Shown here: one piece after another, positions 25,052-35,708 of the stretch
Layout: each line of letters starts with the position of its first letter
Position numbering within the stretch: position 1 is the stretch's first letter
Translations under genes and position numbers: made by a program
The notes under the pieces: generated by a model
Told to the model about the DNA's origin: nothing
The model's database searches: none
Seen by the model: only the letters and a program-made list of their open reading frames with translations
Assembly: GCA_922989275.2 (NCBI GenBank)
Contig: OV277857.1
Span: forward strand, 84,065,321-84,129,320
Source of the DNA: Gari tellinella
Taxonomy: Eukaryota; Mollusca; Bivalvia; Cardiida; Psammobiidae
Length of the DNA stretch: 64,000 bases
Direction: 5' to 3'

Positions 25052-27065
25052 TACCGTATCCATTTCTTCAAGGACTATCATCATGACACAGGGACAACAT
25101 TGTGCCCCCATCCCCGAAATACATCGACCCCGGGTCATAATATTTCGACCGGGGGTCATGCGCTATATGGGATTTGGCTTGAGATAGCGATCCATCCGAC
25201 CACCATTGTAGCAGAAAATGAGAAATTAATGAATTGGAATATAAATTGCCAAATATTTCAAAGCAAAGCGTTTTTTCCTCGTGTGTGTGACGCTATTAAT
25301 GCCAAACATGTATGCATAGAGCACCCAAGTGCTTTAATTCGCTATTTTTTTTACTACAAAAAAGGTATTTTTTCAATAACATTACTCGCATTTGAAAATG
25401 AAGACTACACATTTATGTAGCTCAAAGTGGGAGATTACGGCAGTGCATCTGACGCTAAGTTTTAACAACAGAGAACTAAGGAACTTCTAGAGCAATGCGA
25501 CATTTGTTGCTACCCAACCAATTTTCTGGGTAGTACGTACATACCCAATACTTCTTGGTAAGGAACGATGCTTTCCCAATCAGAACTTGGATTATGAAAC
25601 CGTATGCTAGTCGTAACTTGCCAGAATGGATGAGTTGGGGGTTAAGGCACTGCGATACAAAATAAGTCATATAGCGCCGATGAATAATGAGGGGTGATTG
25701 GCTAATCTCGTTCGTTGCAAAGCAAAGTTCACATTGATCACAACCAGCGCTTTGCCTTCCTTTAGTTCTTGCAGAGGGAATAATAACGATTTAATAAACA
25801 GAAAACCTCCCCTTTGACAATTAAACCTAGAATGACAATAGGGTAGGAATGTATCTGGGGTTAAACTGACAGAGGAAGAGCGCATATTTAACTTCAGGCA
25901 ATTAGATTCAGTTCATAACATTGTAAATGGTTTTTAACTATGATCAAACGGCTTTTGTCAGATTTTTAAAAAATTAATTCCGATTTTAGCTTCCAGTTGA
26001 GACGTTTGTGTTGATTAAATGAAATAAACGCATATTCGTACCGTTTTGGTTGTTTGTGGATTCCGAAATAGATTGTTTTCAAAAGAATGCAATGGATATT
26101 CACATTCAGAGAGTGGCCGAAGCGGTTTTAAATCTCCGGCCCGCAAAATATTAATTTTTTTCTGCATGTTGATTATGTCAGAGTGTCTACCTTGTTTATT
26201 CTATGTACTGTTTTGTTTTTTTTTACAATATGAGATTGTGCAAAAATCGTTTTGAATATATCAGGAACGTAGATGTTTATCTAATATACGTTCCTGAATA
26301 TATATATAATCATCATATATATAAGATTAGAAACCTTAACAAATTTCAAGGCTTTTTTCAGTCGATTTTATAGCCGCTGTTGGGCTATGCTCCTAATGGC
26401 AAAAATAATACTTTCCTGCAGTTTTCTGCAAAATAAATACCAATAGCTAAAAGAAAAAAAATATCGTAGGTTACCTTTGTAAAGCGGGGCACACATTATA
26501 GATTTGCCAAATAAATTGATATACATGTACAATGTACATGTATTATAGTTTAAGGATTCGAAACGAAATTCCTAATTCAATGAGTATGGGTCATATTCCC
26601 AAACGGTGAAAAAGAGTATTGAATTTAGAGATTTTATACATAAAATATATAGACTATGGGATATGTGGTTTTTGACAAGAAGATTTTTATTTTATTATAA
26701 AAAAATATTTTAAAAAAAATGCCATGCACACACACAGTGTGTTTAGAAAATTCAGTGGTTTATAAAATCATAAAATGTCGCTATTAGTTATAACGATGCA
26801 TGTGACTTTAATTAGATGCCTACCGTCATGCTGTCCCGTGTGTGTTTCCCGTCGGTTATTCTGTAGCATGCCCTGTGTAGGAAAGTCCATCCCTCGGGGC
26901 AACTAGCTGTGGACAGAACGATACATACTGTAACCTCGGAAAACAGGACTTATAAAAACTGGAAATCCCAAACCGACCAAATTTCTCCAAAAACAGACAT
27001 GTATTCATCTTGCTAACACATTCTTCAACTTAGAGGTATACATAGCTCATGTGACAGGAAGCTGA
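25052..27065. other. No gene recognised; small hairpins
   Basis: A short hairpin with arms CAGGAACGTA/TACGTTCCTG lies at 26263-26296. GACCCCGGGTCA and CGACCGGGGGTCA repeats lie at about 25127-25160. Short frames here are not recognisable. Confidence 0.4.
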
Positions 27066-27245
27066 TTATAACACATTATTCCATAGCCGCATTTTGCTTT
27101 ACTTTCAGCCTGCTTTAAACTATCATCTGCTAGAATATAGACTATTTTTAATGATACATAGTCATTACTTATAAAATGGAACTCTTTTCTTCAATGGAGA
27201 AATAAATGAACTTTAGTCGTAAAATGGCATATTTATGGGATAATC
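27066..27245. mobile_element. Half TTAA-type MITE
   Basis: The left tip CACATTATTCCATAGCC is fused directly to the right half TTTTGCTTTACTTTCAGCC; the left core arm is deleted. The right tip TATTTATGGGATAAT is present. Confidence 0.65.
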
Positions 27246-27282
27246 TACATGTATGTTATTCTGCAATAACCCATTGCCAGTT

Positions 27283-27945
27283 TCAGTTTATTTCGCATCA
27301 TAGGCCTCCGGCCAATACACGTATAAGTACATACAAACAGAAAAACTTATGCATCAGGTGTAGTAATGAACACAATTTACAATATTATAACAGTCTGTTG
27401 ATCAGATTAATACAAACTATAATACATAAGTATTCCACATCATTCGAGTATTAATCATTGTTTAGATCAAATATTCAGTCTTCATATTAGAAATTCATCG
27501 CGGTATTTCGTTCCATAATTTATATGAACATGGCCAAATTTTGAAGTATTAATTTATCGTTTGAAGACATCAAGCTATTGAATTTATGAATGTTTGGCGA
27601 ATTCTAATACTTATTATGTATATATTTTTATCTCAGATCAGCATATAAGGGACGAAATAATAAGAAATGTAATTCGTCTTCTACGGAATCAACACAGTGT
27701 ATACAAAATCGTGATTCTCTAATCAAATTAATATGTCTACCTTTTTCAATCATCAACTTATGTGATGATGACCTAAATGATACATAACTGCATCTAAATT
27801 TCTTTAGATCAATAGCATCCAGATATTGTTCTTTCACAGATTCGACTTTATACTGTTTGTACAAAACCAATTTGTTATTATTACAACACATTTCATGCCA
27901 TTTTTGTTTATACTGCTCTTTTAATCTAGTTACAAACTGATTCAA
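27283..27945 (-). pseudogene. LINE ORF2 C-terminal fragment and 3' UTR
   Basis: The frame 27945-27628 encodes SHKLMIEKGRHINLIRESRF followed by CIHCVDSVEDELHFLLFRPL, a cysteine/histidine motif found at the C-terminus of many molluscan retroelement polyproteins. The 3' UTR ends near 27283 with GGCCTATGATGCGAAATAAA. The fragment is 5' truncated. Confidence 0.7.
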
Positions 27946-27984
27946 AAAACATTCAGGATTGTCAAGCCAATGCCAAAAACACTG

Positions 27985-28058
27985 CCATTTGCAAACAGTT
28001 TGGATCCTAATCAGACGCCGCGTAACGCGGCGTCTGATTAGGATTCAAACTGTTTGAC
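27985..28058. repeat. GATCAGACGCC-type hairpin core outside MITE ends
   Basis: CAAACAGTTTGGATCCTAAT plus CAGACGCCGCG pair with their complements around TAA. Confidence 0.85.
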
Positions 28059-28870
28059 AAACTTATCAATTGTTTATAAACTCCAAAACATACACACAAA
28101 AGCAAACGGAAACTTGAAGCAGACGATATCACAATAGACTGTTCTAGACAGTTTACTACGTCATAATTGCAATAAAAGGGTTAACTTTCCACTTGTAGAA
28201 AGCGATTGCATATTTAACTTCTTTATAAATTCAAATTCTTTATTTCGCTCAGTACATGTTTTCACATGAATACATGAGGTTAATTGAAGGTGTAATACAA
28301 ACTAAACAGGTAATGAAAGAGAACTTTAACAATTAAGTATTTTAAAGATATTAGCTACAGGCTCAGGTGGGAGAGCTACAATGAAATTTACAATTATAGA
28401 AAGACTGCTTTAAACTTTCCTAAACCGAAAACAATAGAACCCCATACAACTACCTTCACATAATAAATAACCGTTTGGTAACTGCTTTATTATTTGCGTA
28501 TAATGTGGATAAAATATTTCAGACAACGGGGAAGAGTATCGGCACATTTTGATTTCATATAAAGCGACAGTATTAACTTTGACATTAAATTTTAACAACT
28601 TTAATGCCTTACACAGGGTACAATGATTTATTTGCAAATAGTCTGGATCCTGAGTCTCACCAGCTTCCAAACGCTTTGACACTAAATTATATGATTGTTT
28701 AAAAGTCAAAATACCTTAAATTTAAATCTGAGAAATAAAAGCAGACGGCAATTGTTTAAAGCTGAGATCGTCATGAAGGGTGCTCCAGTATGTCTCTGGA
28801 CGGACGGACGAAAGAAAGAGCGAACAGACGAACGAACGGAAATACGGGCAAACCAGCATGCCGCCGACTA
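28059..28870. other. No supported gene
   Basis: TTTATTTCGCTCAGTACATG near 28240 looks like an inverted retroposon 3' end. A GGACGGACGGACGAAAGAAA microsatellite lies at about 28799-28818. A 99-codon minus frame (28709-28410) is unrecognised. Confidence 0.4.
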
Positions 28871-29221
28871 CTAGCCGCGGGGTTGAATAAAAAATAAGGT
28901 GTTCCCCATGGTACCTTTTATGTACATCTTTGCCCCAACAAGTTTCGCTGACCAACCACTCTGCTCATAACCTTCCTTCAAACTGTAGCAGGTCGTGTTG
29001 TTTTTGTGGTAGACTGTGGCCTTACATTGTGGTGCGGCCGAGCACGTGACCAAACACTGCAGCTGGCTGGAAACAACTAATTCCCGCTCCACCAAGTTAG
29101 TCGGACACATCTTGCCCGCGTAACCCTCTATAGCTTTATACTTTTTCCAAATGACACAATTCATCTGATTTGGTGAACAAAACAACATACAAATTATCTT
29201 GAGACTTGTTGTCGTAAACAT
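28871..29221 (-). CDS. Possible secreted PAN/apple-like domain protein or exon, 116 aa
   Basis: Read from Met at 29221, the frame starts with a signal-like segment (MFTTTSLKIICMLFCS). It continues with a cysteine pattern of PAN/apple type: CPTNLVER, LQCLVTCSAAPQCKATVYHK and TTCYSLKEGYEQSGW. This fold is common at the N-terminus of molluscan lectin-like secreted proteins. The frame closes at a TAG (28871-28873). A GT within AAAAGGTACC (28914-28913) could be a donor, making this exon 1 of a longer gene; a possible acceptor CTCAG lies near 28729 but leads quickly to a stop. An upstream in-frame Met at 29293 would hide the signal peptide, so 29221 is preferred. It may be a pseudogene fragment. 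Confidence 0.5.
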   Translation of the reverse strand: MFTTTSLKIICMLFCSPNQMNCVIWKKYKAIEGYAGKMCPTNLVERELVVSSQLQCLVTCSAAPQCKATVYHKNNTTCYSLKEGYEQSGWSAKLVGAKMYIKGTMGNTLFFIQPRG

Positions 29222-29495
29222 TGTTCTTGGTTGCATGGAAACTTCAAGGAAACTGCCCAGCTCCGACTCTAGAATGTGAACAACCAACGCCAATACTTTA
29301 ACTCATTCATCACTGAAACTTTAATGGACAGCTCCAATTTCCAATTACGTCTAGTCAATTTTTGATCATAGGAATCATTGTACTGTACCACTATATTGCA
29401 AAATGTCAAACAGTGAAGGCAATGGTCAGGGGGTTCCTGCATCGTCTGTTTCAAAACAAACCTTCTACGGATGTCCTTTTGAGTGAAAAAAGATA

Positions 29496-29693
29496 CAGTA
29501 CTTAGAACTTCGATACTAAGAACTCGCTTAAATCGGTATTACCAGTATTTCGTTAGTTGAATTTTGATAAGTCGATCTCGTTTAAATAGAACATACCTGT
29601 ATTTCAAAGTTAAAACGTGGCTAAGCCACGTTTTAACTTTGAAATATGGGTATTTTCGAACTAACGCGAGTTCGTAGAATCGAGTTTTTACTG
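29496..29693. mobile_element. CAGTACTT...AAGTACTG-class MITE (CAGTCGAA family)
   Basis: TA-flanked; contains the perfect central hairpin TTAAAACGTGGC/GCCACGTTTTAA and GAACTCGCTTAAATCGG subterminal blocks. Confidence 0.75.
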
Positions 29694-30834
29694 TAATACG
29701 CGATTATCATGGATACTGATCAGATCCCGAGTGGTTCGACGTTTTATCTAGATCTACACTGCTTGCAAATATTTGTCAGTCGCACTTAGCATGATAAGGG
29801 TTTAACGCATGCATCAACGCACCGAACCCTTCTCCTTCGGTGATATCGTCTGCTTCGAAATTGTCGTCTGTAAAAATCTGTTACATTTAGATTTATACAT
29901 TTTTTAAATAAAGAAAAAAGACGAGTGCCAAACAGTTTAGATCCAGCTCAGACGTCGCGTAACGCGGCGCCTGATCTGAATCTTAACTGTTTGCAAAAAT
30001 CAGTAAAGTCGCGACCCTTCTCTAGCTTAATATTCTTATGTAAAATTACACCAAATACGAACTTTTATTATATAAACCATTACATTGGCTAATAAAATAA
30101 GAGTTTTTCACGATGTAAAAACTGCAAATATCGTGTCAGACAGATCCTATAGGAAAGCAACGATTTGAGGGCCTAGGCTGGATTCCAACAGATAGCGAAC
30201 TTAAACTGAACAGTTGCAAAAGTCTGCAGTGAATGTATTACTTTTCAAAATGGTTGAATGGCACAAACATAAATTTTGTGTGATGCGAGACGCATGGCCT
30301 CGTGTACAGTGCTTCCTCCCAACAACGACCCTCTGAACAACGAGTCCCTTCTTTCAACAACGCTTGCCGCTGTTCCCCCAAACAATACAATGATGTCTAA
30401 CTTTTCCATGACTTCAATACCGTCTTCTTAAAGTGTCTGCTGTTTTTCTCAAAGTCACATATTAGACATTTTAGCAGAAAACACATAATGACTAGTGACA
30501 AACAGCTTGAATCTAAATCAGACGCTTCGTTACGCGGGGTCTGATCTGGATTCAAGGTGTTTGCAAATGTAAGCAAATTTCCCTCTCTATATCAACTCAT
30601 TCCGAACAACACACATAATAGGCGCTCCCATAGGGTGTTGTGTTGTTGTACAGAGGGAGAATTGTTGACTCCTCTGACAACATACATGTAGATTGCATTT
30701 AGCCAAAGTACTCGCGCCAAACATGTCAATATTCAACAGTCATTAATAAACCCTGTTAACCTGTCGAATAGACTCGAGTGACAGTTTTCGAACAAGGTAG
30801 CTCCCATAGGAGCTTAACAAATTAACCCCTGAGA
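29694..30834. other. No gene; two hairpin cores
   Basis: GATCAGACGCC-type hairpins lie at 29932-29994 and 30499-30562, without MITE ends. The remainder is unrecognised. Confidence 0.5.
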
Positions 30835-31026
30835 CAGGGCTCCAGATAAGGGATAGCTAAATGAACAAATCCAAAATTTTGTCACTGATTTTAGCACCAA
30901 ATCCTATGTTGTTACTACTCATTAGAATCGTCTCTTCGAGACGATTCTAATGAGTAGTGACACCATAGGGTTTAATGCAGAACTAAATATTTAAGTTTTT
31001 GAAAAACTCCCCTATCTGGAGCTCTG
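30835..31026. mobile_element. CAGGGCTCCAGATAAG-type palindromic MITE
   Basis: 192 bp, with ends CAGGGCTCCAGATAAGGG and complement. The central hairpin is CTCATTAGAATCGTCTC around TCGA. It is flanked by CCTGAGA on both sides (30828-30834 and 31027-31033). Confidence 0.88.
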
Positions 31027-31033
31027 CCTGAGA

Positions 31034-32080
31034 GTTTTGATGAACAGTTTAAATTTTTGAAATCTGTATATCCATTTGAAGTTTCGGGGGTTAATGAGTG
31101 TACATGTATACATATAAATGCATGATGAAAGTTAAACAAGACAAACACTCCTATAATTAGCTACTTTTGCCACAAGCAGTAGTTGGTCGAGTTGGTTGAA
31201 CTCATTTAATGGCTTGTATATATAGAACCATTTATCGCATTCACCCCTGTAATTTCAAATGAAAAATTCCGATTTCCAATTAAATATGCCAATTTTAACT
31301 ACCGGTATATTTCTGGACACGCCCATAACGTCAAAATTTATGGCACATTTTGGCTTCCGTAGAATGAAAAGTTATGATTTTCTGAAAGGCCAGGTTCGGC
31401 ACTTCCTATTTCTAGAATATTAATGGTCTCCAGCAAAGTGTGACCCTTTCAGGCAGCATCGAAAATGGATCTAGACACAAATTTGCAAGATTGGAAAAAT
31501 GCGAATGCCCGGCAGTGGGGCCGAAACGGTCCATCTTTCTACTTTCGATTTAAAACGTACGCGTGCGACCTTTTTGTCAAAACCCGTTATAATAGCACCC
31601 ATGCTGGAATTCAGAAACACTGACATGTCAACGCAAAGCTCAAACTGAGCTCATGGTCGTCATTTTTTAACTAATTCGCGCATTGTCGGCCTCAATTTTA
31701 TGGCAACAAATATTTTCAGAAAGTTTGATGAAGATCAGGTGAAAACTGTTTGAGTAAGTGAGCGGAAACCATTGTGGGAACAAATGCAAGGGCCTAAGTG
31801 CATGGTGCGAGTTGGTTGATTATCGAACTTGACCTACGTGTTAAAGAACCAGTTTCAGTTAGTTGGGTGAAGATCAGTTGGAAACTCTTTGAGTAAGAGA
31901 CCGGAAACTGATAGTTTAAACGTATTTTATTTCCATACACATAAGACAAACCCGTGACAAGTTCTCACAACATTAGATTCGACCCTTCCCCGGTAACTGA
32001 TACGACCGCCCGCCCGCCATAGGTGTTCCATAGCGTCCCGTCAGAATACGCGCGTATAAAACAGAGCCCCATGGGGAATT
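31034..32080. other. No recognisable feature
   Basis: A 52-codon frame starts at 31465 (MDLDTNLQDWKNANARQW). It could be a small peptide or exon, but nothing supports it. Two similar phrases (AGATCAGGTGAAAACTGTTT and AGATCAGTTGGAAACTCTTT) lie near 31733 and 31870. Confidence 0.35.
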
Positions 32081-33106
32081 TTTGCTCACCTGAGAATAAC
32101 TGGCAAAAATGGAGATAATTATTTATGTCCAGGAAGGGGTCATTTTTTACCCGAGGGGCATAATTTGAACAATCGTGTAAGAGGACCTGTAGATGATGCT
32201 ATGTGCCAAATATCTAAGATCAGGGTATTTTTTTGTAAGTTTCCATTGAAAAAAAATCTATTTTTAGCTCCTGTGACCTACATATGCAACAAACTGAAAC
32301 CAGTTGAACAAAATAGGTAACGGATATCTAGAAGTGTTTACATGCTGAATATCAAAGCTCTGGCCATATTAGTTTCAGAGAAGAAGACGTTTTGAAAATT
32401 TCACTATATTACTCTATGTAAACCTGTGACCCCCGGGGCGGGACCAATTTTGACCCCAGGGGCATAATTTGAAGAAACTTGATAGAGGACCTGCAGGCGA
32501 TTCTATGTGCCAAATATCTAAGCTCTGGCCCTTGTAGTTTCAGAGAAGAAGATTTTTTAAGGTTTCATAGAAAAAAAATCTATTTTTAGCTCCTGTGACC
32601 TAGTTATGAAACCGACCAGAACCATTTGAACAATTTGTATAGGACATCTAGATGTGTCACAATGCCAAATATCAAGGCTCTAGCCATATTAGTTTCAGAG
32701 AAGAAGACGTTTTGAAAAGTTCACTATATAACTCAATGTAAAACTGTGACCCCCGGGGCGGAGCCAATTTTGACCCCAGGGGCATAATTTGAACAAACTT
32801 GATAGAGGACCTGTAGATGATGATGTGTGCCAAATATCTAAGCTCTGACCCTTGCAGCTTTTGACAAGAAGATTTTTTTTAAGATTTCCTTATTTTTTCA
32901 CTTTGGTTGCCATGGCAACCAGAGTTCTGCATTGCTTTTAATTCTTTGAACAAATTTGAAAGAGCTTGACCCAAGGAACATTTCTGTAAAGTTTGGTTGA
33001 ATTCTGTCAAGTGGTATAGGAGGAGATGTCATTTGAAGCAATTGTTAAATGACGCCGGGCCATCCCAATAGCTCACCTTGAGCCTGTGGCTCAGGTGAGC
33101 TAAAAA
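32081..33106. mobile_element. Pearl-like element with core repeats of about 300 bp
   Basis: GCTCACCTGAGAATAACTGG at one end; a GCCTGTGGCTCAGGTGAGCT hairpin at the other. Repeated GGCATAATTTGAA and CCCCGGGGCGG blocks recur near 32155, 32460 and 32780. It is inverted relative to the 7586 copy. Confidence 0.65.
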
Positions 33107-33278
33107 TGAACAAGACTGCGCATTCAATAAACGAGTATGCCCCCGGTTGCAGCCATGATAATATATTCTTAATCTTTTTTTCAATTCCAAATTACGGTAG
33201 GTCAAGGTCAAGGCTAAATTTAGATTGGGTAATATTGGTGAATTTGGAATTGGTCCAAGACAACAACTGTATATGTAT

Positions 33279-33688
33279 ACAAGAGGGCCTGAAGGCCCTG
33301 ATATCGCTCACCTGTTATAATGAAGCCTGATAGCTTTACCTTTGAATTTCACCTGTTTTATTCTAAATCCATTCAAATTTGTAGTATAGCATGTAAACAA
33401 TATTGGAATATTAACTACTCTAGTATAGTAGAGTACATCAAGGGCAGATGACTAGAGCCTAAATAATACTGAAATGAAGCCTTTTCTAGCATATCAAAGT
33501 ATATTGAGGGCAGATAACTATTGCCACAATGGTAAGATTTCAACAATAATTGCACTCCCTCTAGAACTTATAGCTATATACATTTTGTACAATTATAATT
33601 AAAATCAATTGAAAACTAAAATTGTTGACGACGGACATTCAAGTATTGCAAAAGCTCACCCTGAGCTAGCTCGGGTGAGCTAGAAACC
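33279..33688. mobile_element. Short pearl-like element
   Basis: ACAAGAGGGCCTGAAGGCCC then CGCTCACCTG at the left; a CTGAGCTAGCTCGGGTGAGC hairpin at the right. The interior is internally deleted. Confidence 0.6.
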
Positions 33689-34000
33689 CTCTAATACTAA
33701 ATAATGTTCATTATTTGGTGTTTAACCCATTACCCCAATAGCCTGATTCTAGTGTGATGAAATCAGATATAGTTGTTATAATTTTCAATAGGTTATTCCC
33801 CTTTGTAACATTGTAATCATTTGCAAACAATTCAAAGAAACTGCAAGGAATCAAAAGGTTGGTAATTGTTTAATTATTTCATGATCTGAGATATTTATAA
33901 TCATTGGGAATAAGTTTATAATTCATTTCTACTGTTTTCGTAGGGTTTATAGTTTTATTTAACCTATCTGTATCACTTGAATGTTTGTGATTGAATACAA
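33689..34000. other. Tip of a TTAA-type MITE, otherwise nothing
   Basis: TTAACCCATTACCCCAATAG at 33721-33740 is a left MITE end that stops after about 35 bases. Confidence 0.45.
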
Positions 34001-34620
34001 TAAGCGGACGCTCATTAAGATGCGTATGATTGGCATCGGATTTGTTCGGACTAAGCCGTTACTTGTCGGAATCCGCTAGGGGGCAGCATGGTAGAGCAGA
34101 GCCTATATAAGCCCGTGATTCCGCGATAATTGTCATTCTGTCGGTTTACGCTCTACAGCTCACATCAGTAGACGCTAACGATAACACCACTGAACATAAC
34201 TAATCTTCTAGGGCTTTGGGTATTTAGGCACCAGTAAGTTCTTTCCTTCTCGAGGAAGCCCCGCTTTATTGAGAGGTCAGAATAAAGACCGGTGTCGTGC
34301 ATCCCGGGTCGTAGTGGAGTGTTTAGGAGTTGGTGAAGCCTTATTGAAGCTTATAGCTTCAATTGTAGAGAAGGGCACTGGGAAGCCTCATAGGACGGCT
34401 TCATTGAAGCAACATATTGCTTCAAAAAGACAGTCATTGAAGACGGCATTTTGATGCCCCATTAGGAAGGCTTTATAGAGTCATTATAGTGCTTCAAAAA
34501 GACAGCGTCATTGAAGCAATAGTAGATAGCCTCAAAAAGACGGCACTGTGAAGCCGTAATAGAATAGCTTCATTGAGGCATTGCCTCAAAGAAGCAGCGT
34601 CATTGACGCTTGTTGTATAG
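34001..34620 (+). promoter_or_regulatory. TATA-containing promoter or LTR-like segment followed by a short-hairpin array
   Basis: A TATATAAG box lies at about 34103. Downstream, 34335-34610 contains serial short hairpins built from CATTGAAGC...GCTTCAAAAAGACAG units (34348, 34400, 34513, 34579). There is no long frame. It could be the U3/R/leader of an LTR retroelement or the start of a non-coding transcript; no matching second LTR is seen. Confidence 0.4.
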
Positions 34621-34879
34621 ACTAGGAAAGTCTTTGTAATTCTTGTTTATATTTAAAGTGATTATAAGTTAATTTGTTCGCTACCATACTTCTTAATTAT
34701 TTGTGGAATCAAAGTGCTCAAATAGCTGACAAGAAGTCTTTTGAAAGATTACATATATGTACATACTTTAACTGTTAAATTTAGTTAGTTTGAATCAAAG
34801 GACAGACAGTCCCAAAGGAAAATCGACCTCTTTGAGGTTATATATATATCTAAATACTTTGGAAAGAGTTGAAGCCACT

Positions 34880-35135
34880 GTTAACCGGCCCAAAAACGCT
34901 ACACTAGTTTTGAAAATTGGTGATCACTTAAAGCAGATTGAAAGTAAAGCAGAATGTGCCTTAAGGCACATTCTGCTTTACTTTCAACCTGCTTTAAGCA
35001 ACCATCTGCTAGAATGTAGTAAATATTTCTTATCATACATATTCAAAACTTAATTGGTAATATTTTCCTCAGTGCAAGAATAAATTAAAGGTGTATTTAT
35101 CATAAGGGCCCTTTTTTAGGGGTAATGGGTTAAAG
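34880..35135. mobile_element. TTAA-type MITE, left tip replaced
   Basis: The core AAGTAAAGCAGAATGTGCC/complement and right end GGGGTAATGGGTTAA are intact. The left terminus is lost. Confidence 0.75.
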
Positions 35136-35708
35136 CAGTTTGTTGTATGCTTAAACAAGGTGAAAGTAAAACAGAAAACACCTTTAGGAGCTTTCTATTT
35201 TACTGTCATCTTGTTTTAAGCTGCCATATATGCATGTCATACAATCAATTTGCCTTTTTACTGGTCATTATACATGCTAAAAAACATTGATATCTACCGT
35301 TGCGCGGATGCTGTAATTACAGTACTGCAATGTATTTATACAGATATTATACAGTCTTGTCCCTCACTGCTAGTGACTATCCAGCAATGATAGGAATGCA
35401 GGAGCAATACACATGTACATGTATGGATATGAATGATTTGAATAAATTACATGTATATGTACAATAAAATTCCTCTATTACAACCAATGAAAGTAGACTA
35501 ACTTCATGTTATTTACAGCTCTAGGACAACTTATTACTTAAACCAATATGAAAGTAAAGCAGAAAAGGAGCTTTCTGCTTTACTTTCATCTTGCTTTAAG
35601 CAGCCAATAACTTTTAATATAAACATTTTTCTTGGTCCGTAAAGTTTTGGTTTTTGGAGGTTTTAAAGTAATTGAATTTGAGACATAATAACCAATACTG
35701 ATCAAGTT
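35136..35708. repeat. Two intermediate-type hairpin cores without MITE ends
   Basis: Hairpins at 35150-35216 and 35532-35602 combine TGAAAGTAAAGCAGAAA with GGAGCTTTCTGCTTTAC. They bridge the core of the TTAA family and that of the CAGTAAAACCTC family. Confidence 0.7.

Noticed and set aside
24932..25420. 162-codon open frame
   Set aside because: It starts inside a MITE end and has no domain-like sequence.
34001..34245. Definite solo LTR
   Set aside because: No clear TG...CA ends, target duplication or matching second LTR; only the TATA box and hairpins are reported.
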